The position numbers and the translations under genes are program-made. The notes under the pieces are model-generated. The model searched no databases. It was not told where the DNA came from and saw nothing but the letters and a program-made list of their open reading frames with translations. From Bacilli bacterium (GTDB lineage: Bacteria; Bacillota_I; Bacilli_A; RFN20; CAG-288), in contig JALCRV010000008.1 of assembly GCA_022652945.1 (NCBI GenBank), positions 1 through 64,000 of the forward strand: a stretch of DNA of 64,000 bases, read 5' to 3'. Shown here piece after piece: positions 63,934 to 64,000 of the stretch (the stretch's first letter is position 1; each line of letters opens with the position of its first letter).

Positions 63934-64000
63934 TTTTCGGGTGCGTTGATTTTGGTAAATATGTCTTCCTCAGTTGTCTTTTTTAAGATGAAGACAAGGT

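Overview
The window looks like the chromosome of a low-to-mid GC Gram-positive gut or rumen bacterium of the Bacilli/Erysipelotrichia type. The evidence is AGGAG-type ribosome sites, TTGACA/TATAAT promoters, many Cys-lipoproteins, BspA-type leucine-rich and MBG/FN3 surface proteins, many AAA_14/DUF4143 and DUF234-type ATPases, a class I fructose-bisphosphate aldolase and an RlmCD-type rRNA methyltransferase. The species cannot be named from this sequence alone. No rRNA, tRNA or CRISPR array was seen.

Left part (1-29 kb). It opens inside a giant secreted-type repeat protein (alternating MBG-like repeats, then FN3-like repeats, then a DUF6273-like C-terminus), followed by an AT-rich orphan gene and a Sel1-repeat protein. 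On the minus strand lies an ECF sigma factor / membrane anti-sigma / lipoprotein operon with two matching promoter-like motifs. Next come a hybrid PAS histidine kinase, a heterodimeric ABC exporter with an alpha/beta hydrolase and a divergent TetR regulator, a peptidase C26 lipoprotein, a leucine-rich-repeat lipoprotein, two broken DUF234-type ATPase genes and an intact AAA_14/DUF4143 ATPase. Two IS-end-like inverted sequences at 11.12 and 29.25 kb face each other.

Middle (29.3-52.0 kb). This is the most interesting region: a 22.7 kb array of cassettes stacked behind the 3' end of the rRNA methyltransferase gene rlmCD (51972-53330, minus strand). Every junction carries a short copy of the 3' end of rlmCD in the same orientation. 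Nearly all copies still read as HVETV... to a stop codon, but in at least four different C-terminal versions, as expected if each element brought its own replacement gene end when it inserted. The layout recalls SCC elements at rlmH or an integron array, but no recombinase gene is visible. Cargo: four AAA_14/DUF4143 ATPase genes (two in a 1,537-bp duplication that reads as identical), two Fic-family proteins (one lacking the catalytic His), several orphan nuclease/toxin-tip genes each followed by a small immunity-like gene, RHH/WYL-type regulators and remnants, and a LysR-controlled flavodoxin/hydrolase operon. Base composition changes sharply from cassette to cassette.

Right part (52-64 kb). 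Ordinary chromosome returns: rlmCD, class I aldolase, the cysK-cysE cysteine operon, two small membrane proteins, and a large membrane protein with degenerate GGDEF and EAL domains. The window ends with an AlbA-type ATP-binding protein next to a TIR-domain protein, which may be a small defence locus.
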